A model generated the notes under the pieces. The model searched no databases. It was not told where the DNA came from and saw nothing but the letters and a program-made list of their open reading frames with translations. From the NCBI GenBank assembly GCA_933822405.4, contig CAKOGP040001524.1, positions 1 through 26,512 on the forward strand: a stretch of 26,512 nucleotides of DNA, written 5' to 3'. A program made the position numbers and the translations under genes. The first letter of the stretch is position 1, and each line of letters starts with the position of its first letter. Source of the DNA: Cylindrotheca closterium (Eukaryota > Bacillariophyta > Bacillariophyceae > Bacillariales > Bacillariaceae). Shown here piece by piece: positions 1 to 12,300 of this stretch.

Positions 1-321
1 TCTACGCTAAATTAATGGCGTGTAACAGTTTGCGCATGTGTGATGCGTGCGGCGCACAGGCTACACTTCAACCTGGGAATCCTATAGGTCGAGTCACAAG
101 TCCCGTTCCTGTTAGAATTCTGTCACTACTGTTGGTATTGCCTGCGCGGTACCCCTCGTGAAAAGCACTGCCAGCATCATGCCAGCCAGTTGCAGCATAG
201 AATTGTCCTCCAGGTGTTTGCTGCGCAGTTATTTTATATTAATAATCTTAACATTATTATAACAGTTACATGCACTACATGCCTATGCTTTCAGTCAGGG
301 CAGAGTCACGGCTGATCATTT
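1..321. other. 3' flank of the giant gene; no gene seen
   Basis: No reading frame here resembles a protein. Read on the minus strand it follows the TAG stop of the giant gene, so part of it should be 3' UTR. An AT-rich stretch at about 230-262 contains loosely inverted AATAAT/ATTATT segments and, on the minus strand, A-rich AATATAAAATAA-like sequence that could serve in 3'-end formation. This is a guess from composition only. I see nothing recognisable in 1-229. Confidence 0.4.
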
Positions 322-3300
322 CTACTTTCCAACACTCCCATATCCTCCTTCGCATGGTCCACAGTAATCATGAGGATAGAATCCCAATATCACAGTGTCA
401 GCTTCAGGAACACAGAATGTTTGATAACCTTGGCGAGGAATGTAGTGACAGACATATACCATATTGTCTTCTTCTCCCTCACATGGGAAGTCTTCTGCCA
501 AACAGTAGGGGACATCTTCCTCATCGTTGCCATCATCTCCAAATGATTCACGAGTAAATGCCTCGTCATGCATACGGCGACGCTCTTCGCACATGTCATC
601 CTTGTTACATGGAATGTCAATATCATATGTGCATAATCCAACAGTGACGCTAACGCTTTCGCTGACTGATGGATCTCCAGAACATTTTGCATGCATGATC
701 ATTTCATCCAAGTTGTTGTCGTTAATAACCTCAGTTTGAAGCACACCTGACTGATGAGTGAATTTCACTGTCTGAGCTGCATTAGCACGGAACTGAACAG
801 AAGAAGTTTCATCATCATCTGCAGCTTTGCGAATCATTGTGATAGGCATAAAATTGGTGGCGCATTCTGAGCCAGAAGCATGCTTTACAACTGGCCCACT
901 GAAGCATCCCGTGTACGAGGAAATGGATGCAGCGGAAGCAGACATACTTTGTCCTGCAGTATCATCTTGTTCGCCTGAGGTTGGACCAGACGTTGGAGAT
1001 GAGGTTGGTGCCGATGTCGGACCAGAAGTTGGGGCAAACGTTGGGCTTGATGTAGGACCAGAAGTTGGTGATGTGGTTGGGCTTGAAGTCGGAGCAGAAG
1101 TAGGTCCAAAAGTTGGACTAGATGTAGGACCACTGGTTGGGCCTGATGTTGGTTCGCTAGTCGGTACAGTGGTAGGTCCAGAAGTAGGTACCGAGGTGGG
1201 TGCAGAAGTTGGAATGCTGGTTGGTCCAGAAGTAGGTGCGGTGGTCGGTCCAGATGTTGGTTGACTGGTTGGTCCAGATGTAGGTCCGGAAGTTGGTCCA
1301 GTGGTAGGTAGAGATGTTGGTCCACCAGTTGGGCCATCAGTCGGAGCTGAGGTGGGCCGGCTAGTTGGACCGGATGTTGGATCAGATGTTGGTCCACTGG
1401 TTGGCCCTGAAGTTGGACCGCTGGTTGGATCAGATGTAGGTCCAGATGTAGGTCCAGATGTAGGTCCAGATGTTGGACCAGAGGTAGGTCCTGAAGTTGG
1501 GCCTTCCGTAGGGGCAGATGTAGGTCCACTTGTTGGTTCAGATGTTGGACCAGAGGTGGGTCCTGAAGTGGGCCCGGTCGTTGGACCACTTGTCGGTCCT
1601 GCAGTGGGACCGCTAGTTGGTTCACTTGTGGGGCCGGAAGTTGGTAGAGAAGTTGGTCCTCCAGTCGGTCCTTCAGTGGGAGCAGATGTGGGTTCGGATC
1701 CAACAGTCGGGCCACTGGTTGGGCCACTTGTTGGATCAGTTGTCGGTGTGCTAGTTGGGCCATCTGTTGGTGCCGAAGTTGGACTGGACGTTGGGCCGCT
1801 AGTTGGTCCAGAGGTAGGACCTGAGGTTGGTTCGCTAGTTGGCCCTGATGTAGGTCCAGAAGTGGGTCCAAGGGTAGGTCCAGAAGTAGGTCCTGAGGTA
1901 GGGCCAGAGGTAGGTCCACTTGTGGGTCCTGAAGTTGGGCCTGAGGTAGGTCCCGAAGTAGGTCCACTTGTTGGTCCTGATGTAGGTCCAGACGTTGGTC
2001 CGCTAGTTGGAAGACTTGTTGGTCCACCAGTTGGGCCGTCAGTTGGAGCAGAAGTTGGGCCGCTAGTAGGTCCACTAGTTGGTTCGCCAGTAGGTCCTGA
2101 TGTGGGTCCACTGGTGGGTCCTGATGTGGGTCCACTGGTGGGTCCTGAGGTCGGTCCACTGGTGGGTTCAGAGGTAGGTCCACTAGATGGCCCTGAAGTT
2201 GGCTTGCTTGTGGGCCCAGAGGTAGGTCCAGAGGTGGGTCCCGAAGTAGGGCCAGAGGTAGGTCCAGAGGTGGGTCCGGAAGTAGGGCCAGATGTTGGTC
2301 CACTGGTTGGTCCAGAAGTAGGACCTGACGTTGGCCCACTGGTTGGTCTAGAAGTTGGTCCAGAAGTGGGTCTGCTTGTGGGCCCAGAGGTGGGAACAGA
2401 TGTGGGTTCACTAGTTGGACCACTGGTTGGTCCAGAAGTTGGACCGGAAGTGGGTAAGGAAGTTGGTCCCCCAGTTGGACCTCCTGTAGGCTTTGCTGTT
2501 GGCTCTAATGTAGGTGCAGATGTTGGTCCAGATGTCGGGTGCGAGGTGGGGCTTGAAGTAGGTCCAGATGTAGGTCCAGATGTAGGTCCGGATGTTGGTC
2601 CCAAAGTAGGTCCACTGGTAGGTCCGGATGTTGGTCCCGAAGTTGGTCCAGAAGTTGGTCCCGAAGTAGGTTCACTGGTAGGTCCGGATGTTGGTCCCGA
2701 AGTTGGTCCCGAAGTAGGTTCACTGGTAGGTCCGGATGTTGGTCCAGAAGTAGGTCCTGAGGTAGGGCCAGAAGTTGGGCCAGAGGTAGGGCCAGAGGTA
2801 GGTCCAGAGGTAGGTCCAGATGTTGGTCCAGATGTTGGTCCAGAAGTAGGTCCAGACGTTGGTCCTGAAGTTGGGCCCGAAGTAGGTCCTGATGTGGGTC
2901 CAGAGGTAGGTCCAGACGTTGGTCCGCTAGTTGGAAGACTTGTTGGTCCACCAGTTGGGCCGTCAGTTGGAGCAGAAGTTGGGCCGCTAGTAGGTCCACT
3001 AGTTGGTTCGCCAGTAGGTCCTGATGTGGGTCCACTGGTGGGTCCTGATGTGGGTCCAGAGGTCGGTCCACTGGTGGGTCCAGAGGTAGGTCCACTAGAT
3101 GGCCCTGAAGTTGGTCCGCTTGTAGGACCTGACGTAGGTCCAGAAGTAGGCCCACTGGTGGGTCCAGAGGTAGGCCCACTGGTAGGACCTGATGTAGGCC
3201 CACTGGTAGGACCTGATGTAGGCCCACTGGTAGGACCTGATGTAGGTCCAGAAGTAGGCCCACTGGTAGGTCCAGATGTGGGTCTGCTGGTTGGTCCTGA

Positions 3301-6300
3301 AGTAGGTCCAGATGTGGGTCCGCTAGTTGGAAGACTTGTTGGTCCACCAGTTGGGCCGTCAGTTGGAGCAGAAGTTGGTCCGCTAGTAGGTCCACTTGTT
3401 GGCTTGCCTGTAGGTCCACTGGTTGGTCCACTGGTTGGTCCGCTAGTGGGTTCTGAGGTAGGGCCACTTGTTGGTTCACTGGTTGGTTCACTGGTTGGTT
3501 CACTGGTTGGTCCAGAAGTTGGTCCACTGGTTGGTCCAGAAGTTGGTCCGCTGGTTGGTCCAGAGGTAGGTCCGCTGGTTGGTCCAGAGGTTGGTCCAGA
3601 GGTTGGTCCAGAGGTAGGTCCAGAGGTAGGTCCGCTGGTTGGTCCAGAGGTAGGACCTGATGTTGGCCCAGTTGTTGGTCCTGAAGTAGGTCCCGATGTT
3701 GGTCCACTTGTAGGTGTACTGGTTGGTCCAGATGTGGGCTCACTGGTTGGTCCGCTAGTAGGTCCAGAAGTGGGGCCTGATGTGGGCAAGGAAGTTGGTC
3801 CACCAGTTGGCCCTCCTGTAGGTTCCGACGTTGGTTCTAAGGTTGGAGCAGATGTGGGCCCAGAGGTCGGTGCCGATGTCGGGCTTGAGGTTGGTCCCAC
3901 AGTAGGACCGCTGGTAGGTCCAGAAGTTGGGACGCTAGTTGGACCAGAAGTAGGCCCTGAAGTTGGGACGCTAGTTGGACCAGAAGTAGGCCCTGAGGTT
4001 GGGACGCTAGTTGGACCAGAAGTAGGCCCTGAGGTTGGGACGCTAGTTGGACCAGAAGTAGGCCCTGAGGTTGGTCCACTGGTTGGTTCAGAAGTAGGTC
4101 CACTAGTAGGCCCCGAAGTAGGTCCACTGGTAGGCCCTGAAGTAGGTCCACTGGTAGGCCCTGAAGTAGGTCCACTGGTAGGCCCTGAAGTAGGTCCACT
4201 TGTAGGTCCACTTGTCGGTCCGGAAGTGGGTCCTGAAGTAGGCCCACTAGTTGGTCCTGTCGTTGGCCCAGAGGTAGGCCCACTAGTTGGTAGACTGGTC
4301 GGGCCTGAAGTTGGTCCAGAAGTTGGACCAGATGTAGGTAGACTAGTGGGTCCTCCAGTAGGTCCAGATGTAGGCCTGCTAGTAGGTCCAGATGTAGGTC
4401 CAGATGTAGGTCCTGAGGTTGGTCTGCTAGTAGGTCCAGATGTAGGTCCGCTAGTTGGTCCTGAGGTTGGTCCTGAGGTTGGTCCTGAGGTTGGTCCAGA
4501 TGTTGGTCCCGAGGTGGGTCCAGATGTGGGTCCAGATGTGGGTCCAGATGTGGGTCCCGAGGTGGGTCCCGAGGTGGGTCCAGATGTTGGTCCTGAGGTA
4601 GGTCCAGATGTTGGTCCCGAGGTAGGTCCAGATGTTGGTCCAGATGTTGGTCCTGAGGTTGGCCCACTTGTTGGTCCAGAAGTTGGGCCACTAGTTGGTC
4701 CCGAGGTTGGACCGCTTGTAGGTCCAGAAGTAGGTCCACTGGTAGGTCCTGCAGTTGGCCCAGAGGTAGGCCCACTAGTTGGTAGACTAGTTGGGCCTGA
4801 AGTTGGTCCAGAAGTTGGACCAGATGTAGGTAGACTAGTGGGTCCTCCAGTAGGTGCAGATGTAGGCTCGCTAGTAGGTCCAGAAGTTGGGCCGCTTGTT
4901 GGAACAGATGTGGGTCCAGAAGTTGGTCCAGAAGTTGGTCCAGAAGTGGGTCCAGAAGTGGGCCCAGAAGTTGGTCCCGAGGTGGGTCCAGAAGTTGGTC
5001 CTGAGGTGGGTCCAGAAGTTGGTCCTGAGGTGGGTCCAGAAGTTGGTCCAGAAGTTGGTCCTGAGGTGGGTCCAGATGTTGGTCCTGAGGTTGGCCCACT
5101 GGTTGGTCCAGAGGTTGGCCCCGAGGTTGGACCGCTAGTGGGTCCAGAAGTAGGTCCGCTTGTAGGTCCACTGGTAGGTCCTGCAGTTGGCCCAGAGGTT
5201 GGTCCACTGGTTGGCCCAGAGGTTGGTCCACTGGTTGGCGCAGAAGTTGGTCCCGATGTAGGACCACTTGTGGGTCCAGATGTTGGTACTGAAGTTGGCC
5301 CACTTGTAGGTCCACTTGTAGGTCCACTTGTAGGTATCGATGTTGGGCCACCAGTTGGTCCTCCTGTTGGAGCAGAAGTTGGTCCTGATGTTGGAGGGGG
5401 TTCGACTGGCCAGTGTACACCGTCAGGTGGCGGGGTCTTATCATCATCGTAACAAATCTTAACACCGCACAAAGCACCAGCTTTCACAAATTGGATTTGG
5501 ACAACAACAACGTTCAAGGTTTCAAGATTCACAGCCACCTTGCTGTTGCCAGAAGAAGCAGCAGCAGCTTCGACAACCATTGATGTCTCAATATATTCGC
5601 CATCAACAAAAGTTGTTACTGTGATTGTTGCGCCATCTCCGTTCCATAGTTCCAGCTCAAAAAACTCGTCAACTTCAGGAGAAAATGTCAACACAACTTG
5701 CCCCCCTTCAATGAAATCTACTTCTTCTGGATTTCCAATTGGAGCTGTTTCATAACTGTTGACAACAGCGAGGCAAACAGCACCATCACCGATGTTCACA
5801 AAGGATGCTTCGTCAGAAACAGCACCCACACCATTGCCATTGACATTAACCTTAAAGCCATAGAGGATGTAATCATCCACTCCTACGGCTGTGTTTGCTT
5901 CAGTCGCTTGTAATTGGTCATTGTAAGTGAAGTCCACGTAAACATAGTCACAGACTCTGGTTGGAGAGCTGGTAGGTCCAGATGTTGGCGTTGAGGTAGG
6001 TTCGCTTGTTGGACCACTAGTTGGCCCAGAAGTTGGTGCTGATGTTGGGCTGGAAGTTGGACCACTGGTAGGCCCAGAAGTTGGTCCAGAAGTAGGGACA
6101 CTGGTTGGTCCGCTAGTTGGCCCACTGGTTGGCCCACTGGTTGGCCCGCTAGTTGGTCCGCTAGTTGGTCCAGATGTTGGTCCAGATGTTGGCCCGCTAG
6201 TTGGTCTGCTAGTTGGTCCGCTAGTTGGTCCAGAAGTTGGACCACTGGTTGGTCCAGATGTCGGTCCAGAAGAAGGACCACTTGTTGGTCCAGATGTTGG

Positions 6301-9300
6301 ACTGCTGGTTGGTACAGATGTAGGACCAGAAGTAGGGCCAGAAGTAGGGCCACTAGTTGGTACAGATGTTGGTCCACTGGTGGGTTCAGATGTGGGCACA
6401 CTGGTTGGCCCGCTTGTCGGTCCTGAAGTTGGTCCGCTTGTTGGAAGAGACGTTGGTCCTCCAGTTGGAGCTGAAGTAGGTCGACTTGTTGGTCCTGAGG
6501 TTGGTGTTGAAGTAGGACCAGATGTAGGTCCAGAGGTAGGCCTGCTTGTTGGTTCAGAAGTTGGGCCGCTGGTAGGTCCAGAAGTAGGTCCAGAAGTTGG
6601 GCCACTGGTAGGTCCAGAAGTTGGGCCGCTGGTAGGTCCAGAAGTAGGTCCAGAAGTTGGGCTGCTGGTAGGTCCAGAAGTAGGTCCAGAAGTTGGGCCG
6701 CTGGTAGGTCCAGAAGTAGGTCCAGAAGTTGGGCCGCTGGTAGGTTCAGAAGTAGGTCCCGATGTTGGTGCACTTGTGGGTCCAGAAGTAGGTCCTGATG
6801 TTGGTCCACTTGTGGGTCCAGATGTTGGTCCTGATGTTGGTCCACTTGTGGGTCCAGATGTTGGTCCTGATGTTGGTCCGCGGGTGGGACCAGAAGTAGG
6901 CCCACTGGTTGGTCCTGAAGTTGGTGTTGAGGTAGGCCCACTGGTGGGTCCAGATGTAGGCAAACTAGTGGGCCCTCCAGTAGGCCCTGTTGTTGGACCA
7001 GAAGTTGGTCGACTAGTTGGGCCTGACGTGGGTTCAGAAGTTGGTCCAGAAGTTGGAGCGCTAGTAGGACCTGAGGTAGGTACCGATGTAGGACCACTGG
7101 TAGGTCCAGAAGTTGGTCCCGAGGTGGGTCCAGATGTTGGTCCGGCTGTAGGGCCAGAAGTTGGTCCGGAAGTAGGACCGCTGGTTGGTCCGGAAGTAGG
7201 ACCGCTGGTTGGTCCGGAAGTAGGACCGCTGGTTGGTCCGGAAGTAGGACCGCTGGTAGGTCCGGAAGTAGGACCGCTGGTAGGTCCGGAAGTAGGACCG
7301 CTGGTAGGTCCGGAAGTAGGACCGCTGGTAGGTCCGGAAGTAGGACCGCTGGTAGGTCCGGAAGTAGGACCGCTGGTGGGTCCAGAAGTAGGACCGCTGG
7401 TGGGTCCAGAAGTAGGACCGCTGGTCGGTCCAGAAGTAGGACCGCTGGTGGGTCCAGAAGTAGGACCGCTGGTGGGTAGACTTGTTGGTCCTCCGGTTGG
7501 TCCACCAGTTGGAGCCGATGTGGGTCCACTGGTAGGTCCAGATGTAGGTTCAGATGTAGGTCCTGTAGTTGGCCCACTGGTAGGTCCAGACGTAGGTCCA
7601 GATGTTGGCCCACTGGTAGGTCCAGACGTAGGTCCAGATGTTGGCCCACTGGTAGGTCCAGACGTAGGTCCAGATGTTGGCCCACTGGTTGGGCCTGATG
7701 TTGGTCCGGATGTGGGACCACTGGTTGGTTCAGAAGTAGGTCCACTAGTGGGTCCAGAAGTAGGACCGCTGGTTGGTCCAGAAGTAGGACCGCTGGTTGG
7801 ACCTGAGGTAGGCTGAGAAGTTGGACTGCTAGTAGGACCGCTGGTTGGTCCGGAAGTTGGTCCACTTGTAGGACCACTTGTAGGACCGGAGGTTGGTCTA
7901 CTGGTAGGTCCAGAAGTAGGTCCAGAAGTAGGTCCAGAAGTAGGTCCTAACGTGGGTCCCGAAGTAGGTGTAGATGTAGGACTGGAAGTAGGTCCAGAGG
8001 TAGGTCCAGAGGTCGGACCTGAAGTTGGTCCAGATGTAGGAAGTGAAGTTGGACCACCAGTGGGTCCATCTGTGGGTGCTGATGTGGGCCCAGAGGTAGG
8101 TGTAGAAGTAGGTTCACCTGTTGGACCACTGGTTGGTCCGGAGGTTGGATGACTTGTTGGACTGCTAGTTGGCCCAGAAGTAGGCCCGCTAGTTGGCCCA
8201 GATGTTGGTCCGCTAGTTGGCCCAGATGTTGGTCCGCTAGTTGGCCCAGATGTTGGTCCAGAAGTAGGCCCGCTAGTTGGCCCAGATGTTGGTCCGCTAG
8301 TTGGCCCAGATGTTGGCCCAGATGTTGGTCCGCTAGTTGGTCCAGATGTTGGTCCAGATGTTGGTCCAGATGTTGGTCCAGATGTTGGTCCAGATGTTGG
8401 TCCAGATGTTGGTCCAGATGTTGGTCCAGATGTTGGTCCGCTAGTTGGTCCAGATGTTGGTCCGCTAGTTGGTCCAGATGTTGGTCCGCTAGTTGGTCCA
8501 GATGTTGGTCCGCTAGTTGGTCCAGATGTTGGTCCAGATGTTGGTCCGCTAGTGGGTAGACTTGTTGGGCCTCCGGTGGGTCCTCCAGTTGGAGCCGAAG
8601 TAGGTCCAGAAGTAGGTCCAGATGTAGGTCCAGAAGTAGGTTCACTGGTAGGTGCTGACGTTGGCCCACTGGTTGGTCCAGATGTTGGCCCACTGGTTGG
8701 GCCAGAAGTCGGTCCAGATGTTGGCCCAGAAGTTGGTGCAGAAGTTGGCCCAGAAGTTGGTCCTGAGGTAGGTCCACTGGTGGGTCCAGAAGTAGGTCCA
8801 CTGGTGGGTCCAGAAGTAGGTCCACTGGTGGGTCCAGATGTAGGCCCACTGGTGGGTCCAGATGTAGGCCCACTGGTGGGTCCAGAAGTTGGTCCACTGG
8901 TGGGTCCCGAAGTTGGTCCACTGGTGGGTCCAGAGGTAGGTCCCGAAGTTGGCCCACTAGTTGGTCCTGAAGTTGGCCCACTAGTTGGTCCTGAAGTTGG
9001 CCCAGAAGTTGGCCCACTAGTTGGTACAGATGTTGGACCAGAGGTAGGTCCACTTGTAGGTCCCGAAGTTGGTATAGATGTTGGTCCACTGGTAGGGCCT
9101 GAAGTAGGTCCTTCGGTTTCACAAATCTCATAACAATCAAGCTCCACCGATAGAGCCAAATAGTCATCAAGATTATCAGGAGGTGCGCAGTAGTCACAGT
9201 CTGTGTCGTCACTCTCACAGAAATGGAGGTAAATCTTCACTGTAGCCTTTCCTCCTATACAAACTGCTGTGTATGTTTCGCTCCATTCAGTGCTGACATC

Positions 9301-12300
9301 AGAGTTCACGTCACAAGCAATATCCACAGGGCCTCGATTGTAGTTTAAGGCCACCTTCTTGATGATACCATCGTAGAAGTTTTGGATAATCTTGAAAGTA
9401 ACTTCGTCTCCATCTTGACTCTGATCAATAATCTGAATCGGCAAATCATCCTCCTCCAAATCAATCATGTTGTGTTTGTCAGCACACTCCTTGGGTCCAT
9501 TACCAGTCTCCCCAACCAGGTTTTCCTCAGCCCTGTAGATGCAAGGGCTTGGGGGGCTACTTGTTGTGGGTCCAGATGTGGGTCCCGATGTAGGTCCAGA
9601 TGTTGGTCCGCTAGTGGGACCGGAGGTTGGTCCACTTGTAGGACCAGATGTTGGTTGGCTAGTTGGACCAGAGGAAGGTCCACTTGTAGGACCAGAGGAA
9701 GGTCCACTCGTAGGACCAGACGTTGGCCCCGAGGTAGGTCCACTAGTAGGTCCAGATGTTGGTCCAGAGGTAGGGCCACTAGTAGGTCCGGACGTAGGTC
9801 CGGAAGTTGGTCCAGAGGTAGGGCCAGATGTTGGACCACTAGTAGGTCCCGAAGTAGGACCACTAGTTGGTCCTGAAGTAGGTCCAGAAGTAGGACCACT
9901 AGTCGGTCCAGATGTAGGTCCAGATGTAGGTCCAGATGTTGGTCCACTAGTTGGCCCAGACGTAGGTCTGCTTGTCGGTCCGGATGTTGGACCACTGGTA
10001 GGTCCACTGGTTGGTCCAGATGTTGGGCCACTGGTAGGTCCACTTGTGGGTCCAGATGTAGGGCCAGAAGTTGGTCCAGATGTTGGACCAGAGGTAGGTA
10101 GTGAAGTTGGGCCGCCAGTGGGTCCGTCTGTGGGACCAGATGTGGGACCAGATGTAGGTCCTGATGTAGGTTGGCCTGTGGGACCGCTGGTTGGTCCAGA
10201 AGTGGGCTGACTTGTTGGGCTGCTGGTTGGACCAGATGTAGGCCCACTGGTAGGTCCAGATGTTGGTCCGCTGGTTGGTCCACTGGTAGGTCTAGAAGTA
10301 GGTCCAGAAGTTGGCCCTGATGTAGGTCCACTGGTAGGTCCAGAAGTTGGTCCAGAAGTTGGTCCAGAAGTAGGTCCAGATGTTGGCCCTGAAGTTGGCC
10401 CTGAAGTAGGTCCAGATGTTGGCCCTGAAGTAGGCCCTGAAGTAGGTCCAGATGTTGGCCCTGAAGTAGGCCCTGAAGTAGGTCCAGATGTTGGCCCTGA
10501 AGTAGGCCCTGAAGTAGGTCCAGAAGTCGGCCCTGATGTAGGTCCAGAAGTTGGCCCTGATGTAGGTCCAGATGTAGGTCCAGATGTAGGTCCAGATGTA
10601 GGTCCAGATGTAGGTCCAGATGTAGGTCCAGAAGTTGGTCCAGATGTTGGTCCAGATGTTGGTCCAGATGTTGGTCCAGATGTTGGTCCGCTAGTAGGTA
10701 GACTGGTTGGTCCACTAGTTGGTCCTGATGTAGGTCCACTTGTTGGTAGACTTGTTGGACCTCCTGTTGGCCCTGCAGTGGGAGCAGATGTTGGGCCAGA
10801 AGTGGGTCCGCTGGTAGGTACCGAGGTAGGCCCAGATGTTGGACCCGAAGTTGGACCACTTGTAGGGGCAGATGTTGGTCCACTGGTTGGTCCACTGGTT
10901 GGTCCACTGGTTGGCCCAGATGTTGGTCCACTGGTTGGCCCGGAGGTAGGTCCACTGGTTGGCCCAGATGTTGGCCCGGAGGTAGGTCCACTTGTAGGAC
11001 CTGACGTAGGGCCAGATGTTGGCCCAGAGGTAGGGCCTGAAGTTGGTCCAGAGGTGGGGCCAGAAGTAGGACCACTAGTAGGTCCTGAAGTAGGTCCTGA
11101 AGTAGGTCCAGATGTTGGTCCACTAGTCGGTCCAGATGTAGGTCCAGATGTTGGTCCACTAGTTGGCCCAGACGTAGGTCTGCTTGTCGGTCCGGATGTT
11201 GGACCACTGGTAGGTCCACTGGTAGGTCCACTGGTTGGTCCAGATGTTGGGCCACTGGTTGGTCCAGATGTTGGGCCACTGGTAGGTCCACTTGTGGGTC
11301 CAGATGTAGGGCCAGAAGTTGGTCCAGATGTTGGACCAGAGGTAGGTAGTGAAGTTGGGCCGCCAGTGGGTCCGTCTGTGGGACCAGATGTGGGACCAGA
11401 TGTAGGTCCTGATGTAGGTTGGCCTGTGGGACCGCTGGTTGGTCCAGAAGTGGGCTGACTTGTTGGGCTGCTGGTTGGACCAGATGTAGGCCCACTGGTA
11501 GGTCCAGATGTTGGTCCGCTGGTTGGTCCACTGGTAGGTCTAGAAGTAGGTCCAGAAGTTGGCCCTGATGTAGGTCCACTGGTAGGTCCAGAAGTTGGTC
11601 CAGAAGTTGGTCCAGAAGTAGGTCCAGATGTTGGCCCTGAAGTTGGCCCTGAAGTAGGTCCAGATGTTGGCCCTGAAGTAGGCCCTGAAGTAGGTCCAGA
11701 TGTTGGCCCTGAAGTAGGCCCTGAAGTAGGTCCAGATGTTGGCCCTGAAGTAGGCCCTGAAGTAGGTCCAGAAGTCGGCCCTGATGTAGGTCCAGAAGTT
11801 GGCCCTGATGTAGGTCCAGATGTAGGTCCAGATGTAGGTCCAGATGTAGGTCCAGATGTAGGTCCAGATGTAGGTCCAGAAGTTGGTCCAGATGTTGGTC
11901 CAGATGTTGGTCCAGATGTTGGTCCAGATGTTGGTCCGCTAGTAGGTAGACTGGTTGGTCCACTAGTTGGTCCTGATGTAGGTCCACTTGTTGGTAGACT
12001 TGTTGGACCTCCTGTTGGCCCTGCAGTGGGAGCAGATGTTGGGCCAGAAGTGGGTCCGCTGGTAGGTACCGAGGTAGGCCCAGATGTTGGACCCGAAGTT
12101 GGACCACTTGTAGGGGCAGATGTTGGTCCACTGGTTGGTCCACTGGTTGGTCCACTGGTTGGCCCAGATGTTGGTCCACTGGTTGGCCCGGAGGTAGGTC
12201 CACTGGTTGGCCCAGATGTTGGCCCGGAGGTAGGTCCACTTGTAGGACCTGACGTAGGGCCAGATGTTGGCCCAGAGGTAGGGCCTGAAGTTGGTCCAGA

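Larger units (their letters stand above)
5965..9116 (-). repeat. PTSG tetrad block 3 (about 1,050 residues)
   Basis: A 12-bp periodic PTSG array with more variants (E, R, V, A, T, S, H) towards its C-terminal end beside domain E. It includes the most uniform short patches in the gene (see 7171-7478 and 8339-8434) and five punctuation motifs. The coding-strand codons are mostly CCA/CCT/CCC for Pro, ACA/ACT/ACC for Thr and TCT/AGT/AGC for Ser, so the protein pattern is kept across many synonymous changes. Confidence 0.9.

Noticed and set aside
322..975. GPI anchor or transmembrane tail at the C terminus of the giant protein
   Set aside because: The last residues are polar and Cys/Gly-rich; no hydrophobic stretch is present.
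1301..5452. Plus-strand frame of 1,383 codons with VGPEVGPLVG repeats resembling elastin
   Set aside because: It is the exact antisense of the PTSG block, has no signal peptide, and ends shortly after leaving the repeat. The minus frame continues through non-repetitive domains with a signal peptide and is clearly the real one.
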